A stretch of 64,000 nt of DNA from Halorubrum trapanicum (GTDB lineage Archaea; Halobacteriota; Halobacteria; Halobacteriales; Haloferacaceae): positions 1 to 64,000 of the forward strand of contig NZ_JAGGKE010000006.1 in the NCBI RefSeq assembly GCF_017873555.1, written 5' to 3'. Positions 35,152-43,876 of this stretch are shown in pieces. A program made the translations under genes and the position numbers. Within the stretch, counting starts at the first letter, position 1. Every line of letters starts with the position of its first letter. The notes below the pieces were generated by a model. That model had not been told where the DNA came from. It saw only the letters and a list, made by a program, of their open reading frames with translations, and made no database searches.

Positions 35152-36204
35152 TCAGACGAGCCGCGCCGCGATGCGCGCCGCGCCGTCCGCGGCCGCGGTC
35201 GCGGGCTCGTCGGGCGAGACGACCTCGACGTCGCGGTCGAGCGCCTCGCTGAGGCGCTTCTCGAACTCCTCGGTCAGCCCGGGGATGCACGCCATGCCGC
35301 CGGTGACGGCGAGGGGGCGCCCGAGCGCCAGCTGGTAGGGCTTCATGTGGTCGTTCGCGAGCTCGGGGAGGAACTCGTTGGCGACGACGTCGACCGCCTC
35401 GTCGATGTAGCGGTCGATCGGCTCCTGAACGCCGCGGTCGACGGTGAACTCGTGGCTCCCGCCGCCCGGCTGCTGGACCACGTCGGTGAACGGCTCGAAG
35501 TCGTACACGTCGCCGTGCTGCTCTTTGTACTCTCGGGCCGTCGTCCGGTCGATGTGGACCCGCCCCTGGGTCTCCTCCTCGACGGCGGCGACGATCCGGC
35601 GGTCGACCTCGTTGCCCGTCACCGAGCCGGTCGAGAACGGCGAGAGCTGCTCGCCGCGCCGGTAGGCGCACGCCTCCATCGTCGTCGAGCCGAGGTTCAC
35701 CGAGACGAACACCTCGTCGATCGCGTCGAGGTCGTCGCCGTAGGCGGGGATCGCCCCGCACAGCGACTCGGGGTAGCTCCGCGTCTCAATCTGACCGATG
35801 GAGGAGCCTTCGATCACCGACTTGAGGTTCTCGACGCCCGCCTCGTTGTCGATGGTCGGCACCGCGTAGACGACCGCGCTGTCCTCGGGCACGTCGTGGG
35901 CGTCCACGACCGCCTCGAAGAAGCGCTCCGCGTCCGCGACGCTGTCGTCGTCCTCGGGGAGTCCCGAGCGCAGCATGAAGCGCACGCGGTCGGGGTACTC
36001 GACCGCGGCCTCCTCGCCGAACAGCACCTTCTCCTCGCCGGTGATGGCGTCCTCGTAGGTCGCCAGGCAGGTCAGCACCGAGTGGCGCTCGCGGCCGCCC
36101 CGTCCGTCGGGGACGTCGAGCACCGTCCGAGTGCTGCCCAGTTTCACGCCGACCGCTGCCGATTCGTCCGATTCGTTGATATCCGTGGATTCGTCGTCGC
36201 TCAT
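35152..36204 (-). CDS. Actin-family protein, salactin-like
   Basis: This encodes 350 residues. Actin/Hsp70-fold landmarks are the phosphate-1 loop GVKLGSTRT (19-27), the phosphate-2 loop NLGSTTMEA (170-178) and the adenosine motif AVTGGMACIPGL (299-310). Length and the acidic N-terminal extension match haloarchaeal salactin, a dynamically unstable actin homologue described in Halobacterium, better than bacterial MreB. It probably forms ATP-dependent filaments at the poles or membrane. The start ATG overlaps the stop of the FlaD/E-domain gene at 36201-36204, so the two are translationally coupled. The gene ends next to repeat copy A. Alternative: another MreB-like or ParM-like actin. Confidence 0.78.
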   Translation of the reverse strand: MSDDESTDINESDESAAVGVKLGSTRTVLDVPDGRGGRERHSVLTCLATYEDAITGEEKVLFGEEAAVEYPDRVRFMLRSGLPEDDDSVADAERFFEAVVDAHDVPEDSAVVYAVPTIDNEAGVENLKSVIEGSSIGQIETRSYPESLCGAIPAYGDDLDAIDEVFVSVNLGSTTMEACAYRRGEQLSPFSTGSVTGNEVDRRIVAAVEEETQGRVHIDRTTAREYKEQHGDVYDFEPFTDVVQQPGGGSHEFTVDRGVQEPIDRYIDEAVDVVANEFLPELANDHMKPYQLALGRPLAVTGGMACIPGLTEEFEKRLSEALDRDVEVVSPDEPATAAADGAARIAARLV

Positions 36205-36686
36205 TGGTCACTCGCACACGAAGCGATCCGGACGATGGAGACGAGGCTGATCCGGTGGTCCGCGGGCGTGAACGGTCGGTCGCGCGTCGGGGCGTCGAAC
36301 CCCTCCAGGCGGCGCGTCAGCGCCGCGACCGCGTCGTCGCCGACCCAGTCGAGTTCGGCGTAGTAGGACAGCGCGTCCCGGCTCCGCAGGTGGCCGCCGA
36401 CGTCGACGAGGTAGCCGAGCCACTCGCCGATCTCGCGTTCCGCCGCGGGCGACGCCGGGATCGCCGTCAGGTACGGCCGATCCCCGCTGTCGCCCCCGTT
36501 CAACCGCTCACCACGCTGACGCTGGAGCAGCTCCGTGAACGCCGCCGAGCGCGCCGCCTGCTCGGCTCGGTTCCGGTTCGGCCGCCGGAGCGCCCGCTCC
36601 CGAGGCGCTCCGTCTCCGTCGGTTCGCGGCGCGTCCGCGATCCGGCGCAGCTCCCGTACGTCGTACCGTCGTGGATTCAGACTCAT
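36201..36686 (-). CDS. FlaD/E (ArlD/E)-domain protein coupled to the actin gene
   Basis: This encodes 161 residues. After a basic, disordered N-terminus, residues 71-130 (PYLTAIPASPAAEREIGEWL and DALSYYAELDWVGDDAV) match the conserved FlaD/E domain of archaellum accessory proteins, which build the cytosolic switch platform and dock chemotaxis adaptors. No other archaellum gene is in the window. The four-base overlap with the salactin-like gene suggests a partner linking filaments to a polar or membrane complex. That role is inferred from position. Confidence 0.72.
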   Translation of the reverse strand: MSLNPRRYDVRELRRIADAPRTDGDGAPRERALRRPNRNRAEQAARSAAFTELLQRQRGERLNGGDSGDRPYLTAIPASPAAEREIGEWLGYLVDVGGHLRSRDALSYYAELDWVGDDAVAALTRRLEGFDAPTRDRPFTPADHRISLVSIVRIASCASDQ

Positions 36687-36793
36687 GTTCCGTCCGTCGT
36701 TCGCGTCCGTACCCGAACCCTCACGGCGGGGTCATATGATAGTTGGCCTTCAGTTATCAGCGGTGAGAAACAACCGACGGGGGACCGTCCGCG

Positions 36794-37312
36794 TTACCGA
36801 TCGTCCGCCTCCGCCCACGGGAGCGGCTCGGTACACCAGTGACAGAAGTCGAGGTCGGCGTCGGTCTCCTTGCCGCAGTTGGGACACGCCACTTCCAGCG
36901 TCTCGCCGTCCTTCCCGCTAATGGCCGCACTCGGGGGAATTTGGTCGCCTCCTGGGGCGTCGTCGCCGTCCGCGCTCGCGACGCGGCGCCGCATCGCCTC
37001 GGCGGCGGCGTCGGCCCGCTCGCGCTCCGCGATGTCCGCCCGCCCGACGAGGAACGCGTCGAGCGCCGACAGCGCGAACAGAAGCGCGACGGGGAGCGCA
37101 ACGTCGGTCGGGATCGCCGCCGACACCGCCGCGGGGTCGGCGAACGGGTCGACCGGCTCGACGTCGTACAGCGCGAACAGCGCGACGCCGCCGCCGACGA
37201 TCGTCAGGTGCCACAGCAGCGCCCGTCCCCACCGGCGCAGCGTGAGGTGGCCCAGCCCCGGGAGCACCAGCGCGAGCACGGCGGCGAGGACGGGACGCAA
37301 CTGGCTTCGCAT
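36794..37312 (-). CDS. Membrane protein with C-terminal zinc ribbon (DUF7575-like)
   Basis: This encodes 172 residues from ATG 37312; the longer upstream frame is a shadow. Two to three hydrophobic helices (VLAAVLALVLPGLGHLTL; HLTIVGGGVALFALYD; VALPVALLFALSALDAFLVG) are followed by a cytoplasmic helical segment and a zinc ribbon (CPNCGKETDADLDFCHWC, about 144-161). Such small membrane/zinc-ribbon proteins are common in haloarchaea and of unknown role. The gene is divergent from pantoate kinase across 171 bp. Confidence 0.7.
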   Translation of the reverse strand: MRSQLRPVLAAVLALVLPGLGHLTLRRWGRALLWHLTIVGGGVALFALYDVEPVDPFADPAAVSAAIPTDVALPVALLFALSALDAFLVGRADIAERERADAAAEAMRRRVASADGDDAPGGDQIPPSAAISGKDGETLEVACPNCGKETDADLDFCHWCTEPLPWAEADDR

Positions 37313-37483
37313 ACGGCCCGAGTTCGGTCGGCCGGTATTTAGGCCTGCGGTGTCGTCCCGAGCGTCCGGCACATCCCGTCGCGCCCGCACCCGCGTCGCG
37401 TCCGCACTCCGCTTCCCGCCCGCACCCGCGTCCGTTCGTCCCGGATAACAACCGTTAATCGCGGCCCGCTCGTCGGCCGCCAC

Positions 37484-38368
37484 ATGAGCAGCCAGCGGGC
37501 GACCGCGTTCGTCCCGGGTCACGTCACCGCCTTCTTCAGCGCACACCCCGCCGACGACCCGGTCGTCGCCGGATCGCGCGGCGCGGGCGTGACCCTCACC
37601 GACGGCGTGACCGTCCGGGTGTCGGCGGGCGACGATCCCGGAAGTCCGGGGACCGGGTCCCGTACGATCGACGGGGAGACCGGATCGATCGGCGCGGTCG
37701 ACGACGTGCTCGACGAACTGGACGCCGCCGCGGCCGGCGTCGCGGTCGAGACCGACCTCCCGATCGGCGCCGGCTTCGGCGTCTCCGGCGCGGCGGCGCT
37801 GGGGACCGCCCTCGCCGCGAACGCGGCGTTCGACCGCCGCCGCTCCGAGAACGAGCTGATTCGGATCGCCCACGCCGCGGAGGTCGCCCGCGGGACCGGT
37901 CTCGGCGACGTCGTCGCGCAGGCTCGCGGCGGGGTCCCCGTCCGACTCGAACCCGGCGCGCCGGGCGTCGGCGAACTCGACGGCGTGCCGGCGACCGCGC
38001 GCGTCGAGTACGTCACGTTCGGCGAACTGTCGACCGAGGTGGTGTTAGGCGGGGACACGGCGGCCCTCTCCGCGGCCGGGGAGGCGGCGCTCGATCGGCT
38101 CCGGGCGGACCCGCGGCTCCCGACGCTGATGGACGCGGCCCGCGAGTTCGCCAGCGAGGCTGACCTCCTCGTCCCCGAGGTCGCGGAGGCGATCACCGCG
38201 GTCGACGAGTCGCCCGAGGAACCCGACGACCCCGGTGCCGCGATGGCGATGCTCGGCCGCACCGTCTTCGCGCTCGGGACCGGGCTCTCCGACGCGGGCT
38301 ACGATCCCGAGGGCTGTCGGATCGACGCCGCCGGCGCGCGGCTCGTCGGCGAGCGCGGCCGGGAGTAA
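37484..38368 (+). CDS. Pantoate kinase (GHMP family)
   Basis: This encodes 294 residues. The archaeal PoK N-terminus FVPGHVTAFFSAHPADDP (9-26) and the GHMP ATP-binding loop LPIGAGFGVSGAAALG (91-106) are clear. Archaea make CoA through pantoate kinase plus phosphopantothenate synthetase in place of the bacterial PanC/PanK route. This enzyme phosphorylates pantoate to 4-phosphopantoate. Length is normal for the family. The DICT-domain gene starts 31 bases beyond its stop and may be co-transcribed. Confidence 0.88.
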   Translation: MSSQRATAFVPGHVTAFFSAHPADDPVVAGSRGAGVTLTDGVTVRVSAGDDPGSPGTGSRTIDGETGSIGAVDDVLDELDAAAAGVAVETDLPIGAGFGVSGAAALGTALAANAAFDRRRSENELIRIAHAAEVARGTGLGDVVAQARGGVPVRLEPGAPGVGELDGVPATARVEYVTFGELSTEVVLGGDTAALSAAGEAALDRLRADPRLPTLMDAAREFASEADLLVPEVAEAITAVDESPEEPDDPGAAMAMLGRTVFALGTGLSDAGYDPEGCRIDAAGARLVGERGRE

Positions 38369-38399
38369 GGACTTTGCGCGTTCGGCCGGAGTAACCTAT

Positions 38400-39167
38400 A
38401 TGCCCGAATCGCTCCGCTCGTTCTTCGACGAGCTCGAGGCGCCGGACCGGCACCTCGTCCTGTTGAACCGGTCGTCGCCGGACCCGGTCCGAAACCTGCT
38501 GGAGTCCTTGCTCGACGGCCAGCCCGTCTCGGTCAGCGAGGCCGAGGCCGACGCCGCGGCGGACGACGATGTGGTCGCCCTCGTCGAGAACGGGTCGGTC
38601 GTCGCGCGCTCTCCCCTCGACGAACTGCTCGAATCGGTGCTGCTCATCAACTCCGACCTGTACAAGACCGGCGGGATCGAACTCGACGAGGTCGCGCTCC
38701 CCGACGTGTTCGAAGGGCTGGACGAGGTCCCGTTTCGGGTCCGCGGCTATCCCGCCTCGAACAAGGAGAAGCTCCTCCTCATCATCATCTCGCGCGTGAT
38801 AGAGCGGATCGCGGTCGAACACGGTACCGGAACGCTGCGCGCCTCCTTCCAGCGGCTCTCGCGGATCGACGACGAGCGCGGCACCCGGTCGGTGTACGAG
38901 CGCGTCGCCGGGACCGGCGTCGACGTCCACGTGTACGGCGTCGGGGACGCGGATTCGCTCTCGGGGCTTCCGGTCACCGTCCACACCGGGACCTCCTACC
39001 CGTATCAGCGGTCGTGGTTCGTCGTGTTCACGCCGCCCGACGGCGGCGACGGCGACCACGTCGCGCTGCTCGCGATCGAAGACGAGCCGAACGTCTGGGA
39101 CGGCTTCTGGACGTTCCGTCCGGAGCTCGTGACGCGGATCGAGCGGTACATCGCCGAGGAGGTCTGA
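38400..39167 (+). CDS. DICT sensory domain protein
   Basis: This encodes 255 residues from ATG 38400. The whole protein resembles haloarchaeal stand-alone DICT-domain proteins: LRSFFDELEAPDRHLVLLNR at the start, FRVRGYPASNKEKLLLIIIS in the middle and YPYQRSWFVVFTPPDG followed by DGFWTFRPELVTRIERYI at the end. DICT domains otherwise accompany diguanylate cyclases and two-component proteins and are thought to sense light or small molecules. No output domain is attached. An adjacent TATA-like TTTGCGC is weak, so expression probably depends on the pantoate kinase promoter. Confidence 0.72.
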   Translation: MPESLRSFFDELEAPDRHLVLLNRSSPDPVRNLLESLLDGQPVSVSEAEADAAADDDVVALVENGSVVARSPLDELLESVLLINSDLYKTGGIELDEVALPDVFEGLDEVPFRVRGYPASNKEKLLLIIISRVIERIAVEHGTGTLRASFQRLSRIDDERGTRSVYERVAGTGVDVHVYGVGDADSLSGLPVTVHTGTSYPYQRSWFVVFTPPDGGDGDHVALLAIEDEPNVWDGFWTFRPELVTRIERYIAEEV

Positions 39168-39255
39168 GGCGAGGACGACTCTAAGAGTTGCCGGGTCGGT
39201 GCTACCGAGAGTGCGGCTGGTCGCCTGGTGAGAGAGTCTGCCAGTCGATACTATT

Positions 39256-39833
39256 TATAGAGACTAGAAGGCGAATACACCCGCCTTCAGGCAGGTGATG
39301 AAGCCGACATGATGGGAAGCAGTCCACTAGTCGAATGTCTCTCCCGAGTTTCACAGACGGAGATTTAACCGACAGGCCGCTCTATACGGAGCTAGGAATC
39401 GGTCGGAACGGAGCGGATTCCGAACCGTCCTTCGGAGGTCGTTCGAGAGAGCGAAACTCTCTCGTGATGACGAAAATCTTCGATTTTCGAACCACGGCCT
39501 GTCCGCCCGCGTAACGAGGCAGTATCTGAAAGGGCAGTTGGTGAACGCTACATCCTCGAAGGGTGTGTCTGTGCCGACTGCTCGAAGCGAGTCAGACGAT
39601 ACCCCCCACTCCGGTGATGCCTGCCAGCGTCCCCGTGGCAAAAACAACACTGGGACGCCGTACACGGTCGAGGATAGGGGTAACGGCCAGTTGGCATGGC
39701 CAGCAGTCCACCAGTCCGACACTATGGGACTACCCGTGCCCGAAAGGTCTGGTAGTCAACTGACTGGACTGTAAACCTGAAACTCCCACCGCTCGGGATT
39801 CCTCCGCGTTTACGCGGAGGAGGATGTCAAATT
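39256..39833 (+). mobile_element. IS200/IS605 (IS1341-type) remnant, plus orientation
   Basis: This is a small decayed element. The left part holds CGCCTTCAGGCAGG-like palindromic DNA near 39290. The right end is the hairpin CCTCCGCGTTTACGCGGAGG (39803-39822) followed by AGGATGTCAA, as in active haloarchaeal IS200/IS605 ends. The block CTGAAACTCCCACCGCTCGG (39778-39797) and the block around 39400-39440 recur in the minus-strand copy at 644-1025. No tnpA or tnpB frame with RuvC or zinc motifs is left; short ORFs at 39538-39774 are fragments. It ends ten bases before the AbrB-family gene. Confidence 0.7.
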
Positions 39834-39842
39834 AGCGGGAGT

Positions 39843-40133
39843 ATGCCTCGCGTCACCGTCGATGGTCGGGTCACTATTCCGGAGTCTATTCGGCGGGAGC
39901 TCGGAATCGAACCCGGAGACAAAGTCGTATTCGAACGGGTCGATTCCGAGTACCGGCTCCGAAAACGGGGTATCGGAACCGAAGCCCCAGAAGATCCCTT
40001 CGAGAAATATCGCGGAAGCGCCCGGAGCGATGACAGGACACCGGATCGGATGCGCCGGCTCCGCGATGAGTATCCGCGTGACGTGGACCGCACTTCCACG
40101 GGTAACGAATTTCCAGACACCGATGGAACGTGA
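39843..40133 (+). CDS. AbrB/SpoVT-type antitoxin (VapB-like), apparently orphan
   Basis: This encodes 96 residues. The N-terminal swapped-hairpin domain reads VDGRVTIPESIRRELGIEPG (6-25), then DKVVFERVDSEYRL. The C-terminal part, DPFEKYRGSARSDDRTPDRM, is typical of toxin-neutralising tails. In VapBC pairs the PIN toxin follows with a short overlap. Here a second frame opens within the stop (ATG at 40124) but ends after ten codons where repeat copy B begins, so the toxin is missing. The gene may still act as a DNA-binding regulator. The IS200/IS605 remnant directly upstream has replaced or become its promoter. Confidence 0.78.
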   Translation: MPRVTVDGRVTIPESIRRELGIEPGDKVVFERVDSEYRLRKRGIGTEAPEDPFEKYRGSARSDDRTPDRMRRLRDEYPRDVDRTSTGNEFPDTDGT

Positions 40134-40140
40134 ATACCGA

Positions 40141-40572
40141 TTTATAACTAGATGAAGCGGTGGCGCGTGCCTGCGAGCGGCCGCCTCCGGCGGCCGCGAG
40201 GAGCACGCGCGAGGTCGTCGGGCGAAGCCCGACTGCCAGAGGGACCTTCGGTCCCTCGCTGGACGCGGCGAACGCGAGCGGCGCAGCCGCGAAGCGTGAG
40301 TCGCGAGGCTGGGGAGACGTGAGGTGCGGTGCTGTGCGGTGCCGTGCGGGGCGGGGCGGGACTCAAAGGGGCAGTCGGGAGGCAGGCACAGGCGACGTAA
40401 GTAGCGTGGCGCTACGCGCCACGGAAAGCCGGCGGCAAAGCCGCCGGCGACACCGCAACGAGGGAGCGAACGCAGTGAGCGACCGAGTGAAGCGCGCAGC
40501 GAGCGTGCGCCTGCCTCCCGACTGGGGCTTTGGCGGTGTTCGCCGACGACTTGGTAACAGCCATTTATAAGC
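40141..40572 (+). repeat. Structured dispersed repeat, copy B
   Basis: It begins with TTTATAA (40141-40147), then GCGGTGGCGCGTGCCTGCGA. Hairpin 1 has a GCGGCCGC stem. The core GCGAGGCTGGGGA and GGGACTCAAAGGGGCAGTC lead into hairpin 2 with perfectly complementary arms CAGTCGGGAGGCAGGC and GCCTGCCTCCCGACTG (16 bp, differing from the other copies on both sides). GGGGCTTTGGCGGTGT follows, and a closing TTTATAA at 40564-40570. It is longer than the others because extra small hairpins fill the loop of hairpin 2. It interrupts the expected toxin position behind the AbrB-family gene. Confidence 0.87.
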
Positions 40573-40678
40573 GAACGGCAAGGGCGAGGAAGACACTCCC
40601 CACCGTCTCCGCACTCGAAACGTATCTGCGGCCGCCGACGAACAAAGCTTTACCGCGTCGCCCGCCTATCTCCGGCAA

Positions 40679-42073
40679 ATGGTACTCGACGACCTCGGCA
40701 CGTCCCTGCGGAGCAGCCTCGACAAGCTCCAGGGGAAGTCCCGACTCTCCGAGAGCGACGTCGAGGAGATCGTCAAGGAGATCCAGCGCTCGCTCCTCTC
40801 CGCCGACGTCGACGTCGCCCTCGTGATGGAGCTGTCGGACTCGATCAAGTCCCGCGCGCTCGAAGAGGAACCGCCGGGCGGCACCACGGCGAAGGACCAC
40901 GTCCTCCGGATCGTCTACGAGGAGATGGTCGAACTGGTCGGCGACTCCACGGAACTCCCCCTCGAAAACCAGACGATCCTGCTCGCCGGGCTTCAGGGGT
41001 CCGGGAAGACCACCTCCGCGGCGAAGATGGCGTGGTGGTTCTCGAAGAAGGGACTCCGCCCCGCCGTCATCCAGACCGACACGTTCCGGCCGGGCGCGTA
41101 CGACCAGGCCAAACAGATGTGCGAGCGCGCCGAGGTCGAGTTCTACGGCAACCCCGACAACGACGACCCGGTCGACATCGCCCGGACGGGGCTGGAAGAG
41201 ACCGAAGACGCCGACGTTCATATCGTCGACACGGCCGGGCGCCACGCGCTCGAAGACGACCTCATCGCCGAGATCGAGGAGATCGAGGGCGTCGTCGACC
41301 CCGACCGTTCGCTGCTCGTGCTCGACGCTGCGATCGGGCAGGGCGCGAAAGAGCAGGCCCGCCAGTTCGAGGAGTCCATCGGTATCGAGGGCGTGATGAT
41401 CACCAAGCTCGACGGGACCGCGAAGGGCGGGGGCGCGCTGACCGCGGTCAACGAGACCGACTCCTCTATCGCCTTCCTCGGCACCGGCGAGACCGTTCAG
41501 GACATCGAGCGGTTCGAGCCGTCGGGGTTCATCTCCCGGCTGCTCGGGATGGGCGACCTGAAACAGCTCTCCGAGCGCGTCGAGCGCGCGATGCAGGAGA
41601 CCCAAGAGGAGGACGACGACTGGGACCCCGAGGACATGCTTCAGGGGGAGTTCACCCTGAAGGATATGAAACGCCAGATGGACGCGATGAACAAGATGGG
41701 ACCGCTCGATCAGGTGATGGACATGATCCCCGGGCTGGGCGGCGGGATGATGGACGAGCTGCCCGACGACGCGATGGACGTCACCCAAGACCGGATGCGC
41801 CGGTTCGAGCGCATCATGGACTCGATGACCGAGGAGGAGCTGGAGAACCCACGCGTCGTCGGCCAGTCCCGAGTCGAGCGCATCGCCCGCGGCTCCGGCA
41901 CCGACGAGGAGACGGTCCAGCAGCTCTTAGAGCAGCACTCGATGATGGAGGAGACGATCGGCCAGTTCCAGGGGATGGGCGAAGGTGACATGCAGCGCAT
42001 GATGAAGAAGATGGGCGGTGAGGGCGGCGGCGGTCTCGGCGACATGATGGGCGGCGGCAAGGGACCGTTCTGA
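40679..42073 (+). CDS. ffh: Signal recognition particle GTPase SRP54 (Ffh)
   Basis: This encodes 464 residues, normal for the family. Domain order is N domain (1-95), G domain with P-loop GLQGSGKTT (104-112), [12 protein letters not shown] (about 136), [12 protein letters not shown] (about 183) and [11 protein letters not shown] (about 242), then the Met-rich M domain (about 300-450, [12 protein letters not shown]). A glycine-rich tail ends GGGKGPF. It binds signal sequences and 7S RNA and delivers ribosomes to FtsY at the membrane. Repeats B and C flank it. A TTGTCCGTTTTTCC tract about 25 bases past the stop may terminate transcription. Confidence 0.95.
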   Translation: MVLDDLGTSLRSSLDKLQGKSRLSESDVEEIVKEIQRSLLSADVDVALVMELSDSIKSRALEEEPPGGTTAKDHVLRIVYEEMVELVGDSTELPLENQTILLAGLQGSGKTTSAAKMAWWFSKKGLRPAVIQTDTFRPGAYDQAKQMCERAEVEFYGNPDNDDPVDIARTGLEETEDADVHIVDTAGRHALEDDLIAEIEEIEGVVDPDRSLLVLDAAIGQGAKEQARQFEESIGIEGVMITKLDGTAKGGGALTAVNETDSSIAFLGTGETVQDIERFEPSGFISRLLGMGDLKQLSERVERAMQETQEEDDDWDPEDMLQGEFTLKDMKRQMDAMNKMGPLDQVMDMIPGLGGGMMDELPDDAMDVTQDRMRRFERIMDSMTEEELENPRVVGQSRVERIARGSGTDEETVQQLLEQHSMMEETIGQFQGMGEGDMQRMMKKMGGEGGGGLGDMMGGGKGPF

Positions 42074-42157
42074 ATAGCGTACTGTCCGCGGATTGATTGT
42101 CCGTTTTTCCGTGACCGCGCGGTGCTCGGTGGTACTGGATCTCGAAGCTCTAGCCGC

Positions 42158-42500
42158 TTATTTATAAGTCGTCACCCTCGCGGCGACGGTGAATCCTTCC
42201 AACTCCCCAGCCGCTCACCTATAAATCGGTGACTGTGACTCGGCGGGGAACTCCTTCAAAGCCCCAGCCGCGAGGACTCGCGCGGCTTGCTGCGCTCCTC
42301 GTCACTCGCTGCGCTCGTTCCTGTGGTGCTTGCTGCGCCGTGCTTCGCCCTCGCGACTGCCCCTTTGAGTTCCACCCCGCACAGCAACCGCGCCTCACAC
42401 CTCCCCAGCCTCGCCGCTCGCTCCCTCCGGTCGCTCACGGCGTCCCTCGCGCGTGCTGTCTCGCGGCCTGTCGGCCGCTCGCAGGCACGCGCCACCGCGG
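42158..42500 (-). repeat. Structured dispersed repeat, copy C (minus orientation)
   Basis: Read on the minus strand: GCGGTGGCGCGTGCCTGCGA; hairpin 1 (CGGCC / GGCCG); core GCGAGGCTGGGGAGGTGTG; GGAACTCAAAGGGGCAGTC; hairpin 2 with CAGTCGCGAGG opposite CCTCGCGGCTG (one G-T wobble); GGGGCTTTGAAGGAGT. Two TATAAA boxes follow at about 42220-42225 and 42162-42168, about 57 bp apart, with GGCTGGGG repeated between them. It lies between ffh and the MFS gene. The remaining sequence to 42588 shows nothing else recognisable beyond a CTTTATAC box near 42557 that may drive the transporter. Confidence 0.85.
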
Positions 42501-42588
42501 AAAAGTCAGAGATGACGAGATCGATCCCTACCGGCAGCAGTCGAGCGCTTCAGGTCCTTTATACGGGTGACCGGGCTACGGCTTGGCG

Positions 42589-43851
42589 ATGGACCGCGAC
42601 CGGATCGGCGAGTACGACGCCTTGATCCTCGTCTCGCTGATCTGGTTCCTCGGGAAGTTCGTCCGCTACCTCTTCCCGCCGCTGTTCGAGTCGATCCAGG
42701 GCGCCTACGGCGTGAGCAACGCCACCGTCGGGACCGCCTTCACCGGCTTCATGCTCGTGTACGCGCTCCTCCAGTTCCCGAGCGGGGCGGTCGCGGACCG
42801 GCTCGGTCCGGTGCGGGTAATCGTCGCGGGCGCGCTCGTCGCCGGCGCGGGGTCGCTCGCGGTCGTCTTCGACGCGCCCTTCGCCGCCCTCGTCGCGGCG
42901 ATGCTCGTCGTCGGCGCCGGGACGGGCGTCCACAAGACCGTCTCGGTGCGGCTGATCGCCCGCGTCTACCCCGCTCGAACCGGGCGGATGCTCGGCGCGC
43001 ACGACACCCTCGGCGCGATGGGCGGGGTCGCCGCGCCCGCGGTCGTCGTGGCGGTCCTCTCGGCGCCGCCCGCGCTCGCGGCCGTCCTCGCGTCCCTCCC
43101 CGGCGCCGACTGGCGCGCGCCGTTCCTGCTCACCGGCGTCCTCGCGGTCGGTCTCGCGGTCGCGACCGCGGTCCGGCTCTCCGGGTCGCCCGCGGCGACT
43201 GGGGGAACCGACGCCGACGGCGACGACTCGCCGGGGGCGCGCGAGTACTTCCGCTTGTTCCGGAAGCCGCGCTTTACGGCGTTCGTGCTGGTGACCGTCG
43301 GATTCTCGTTCGCGCACAACGGCCTCGTCGCGTTCCTCCCGCTGTACCTCTCGGAGGCCGCCGAACTCCCGACGTCGACCGCGAACCTGCTGTACTCGCT
43401 CGTCTTCGCGGTGACGTTCGTCCAGCTGGTCACCGGCGACCTCTCCGACCGCGTCGGCCGTTTCCCCGTGATGGTCGCGACGCTCGGGCTGGCGGCGGTG
43501 GCGCTCGTCGCGCTCGTCTCGCTCCCCGGTCTCGGTGGCGGCGCCGTCGCGGCCGCGGTCGTCGTCGCCGCGTTCGGACTCGGCTCGCACGGCTTCCAAC
43601 CCGTGCGCAGCGCCTACCTGATGGAACTGCTCCCGGAGCGGCTCGCCGGCGGAGGGTTGGGCGTCGTCCGCACGCTGCTCATGGGCGCCGGCGCGCTCGC
43701 GCCGAGCGCGGTTGGCGTCGTCGCCGACGCGGTCGGCTTCCGGCCCGCGTTCGCGCTGCTCGCCGGGTCGATGGGACTCGCGGCGGTCGTCGCGGCCGGA
43801 CTCTGGGTGACGGAGCGTTCCGCTCGCGGGGGAAGTTCCCCGTCGACCTAA
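42589..43851 (+). CDS. Major facilitator superfamily transporter
   Basis: This encodes 420 residues from ATG 42589; an in-frame TTG lies six bases earlier. Twelve hydrophobic helices are visible. The loop 2-3 signature GAVADRLGPVRV (about 66-77) and its repeat after helix 8 (GDLSDRVGRFPV, about 285) are present. It is probably a proton- or sodium-coupled carrier or drug efflux protein; the substrate cannot be read from the sequence. A CTTTATAC box near 42557 lies at promoter distance. PolX starts 25 bases downstream on the same strand, so read-through is likely. Confidence 0.85.
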   Translation: MDRDRIGEYDALILVSLIWFLGKFVRYLFPPLFESIQGAYGVSNATVGTAFTGFMLVYALLQFPSGAVADRLGPVRVIVAGALVAGAGSLAVVFDAPFAALVAAMLVVGAGTGVHKTVSVRLIARVYPARTGRMLGAHDTLGAMGGVAAPAVVVAVLSAPPALAAVLASLPGADWRAPFLLTGVLAVGLAVATAVRLSGSPAATGGTDADGDDSPGAREYFRLFRKPRFTAFVLVTVGFSFAHNGLVAFLPLYLSEAAELPTSTANLLYSLVFAVTFVQLVTGDLSDRVGRFPVMVATLGLAAVALVALVSLPGLGGGAVAAAVVVAAFGLGSHGFQPVRSAYLMELLPERLAGGGLGVVRTLLMGAGALAPSAVGVVADAVGFRPAFALLAGSMGLAAVVAAGLWVTERSARGGSSPST

Positions 43852-43876
43852 GTGGGACGCCGACGAACGGCGACCG

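Noticed and set aside
39538-39774. Short ORFs in the IS200/IS605 remnant as a possible TnpB C-terminus
   Set aside because: No zinc-ribbon Cys pairs or RuvC motif are present, and the frames are not shared with the other remnant.
40160-40570. ORFs inside the four structured repeats (40160-40570, 42256-42495, 46407-46716, 34738-34947)
   Set aside because: The frames are not conserved between copies, while the base-paired structure is. The products are Arg/Ala/Ser-rich and differ from copy to copy.
42098-42112. Poly-T tract after ffh as a firm terminator
   Set aside because: TTTTT runs are plausible archaeal terminators, but one short tract without transcript data is too weak for a separate feature.
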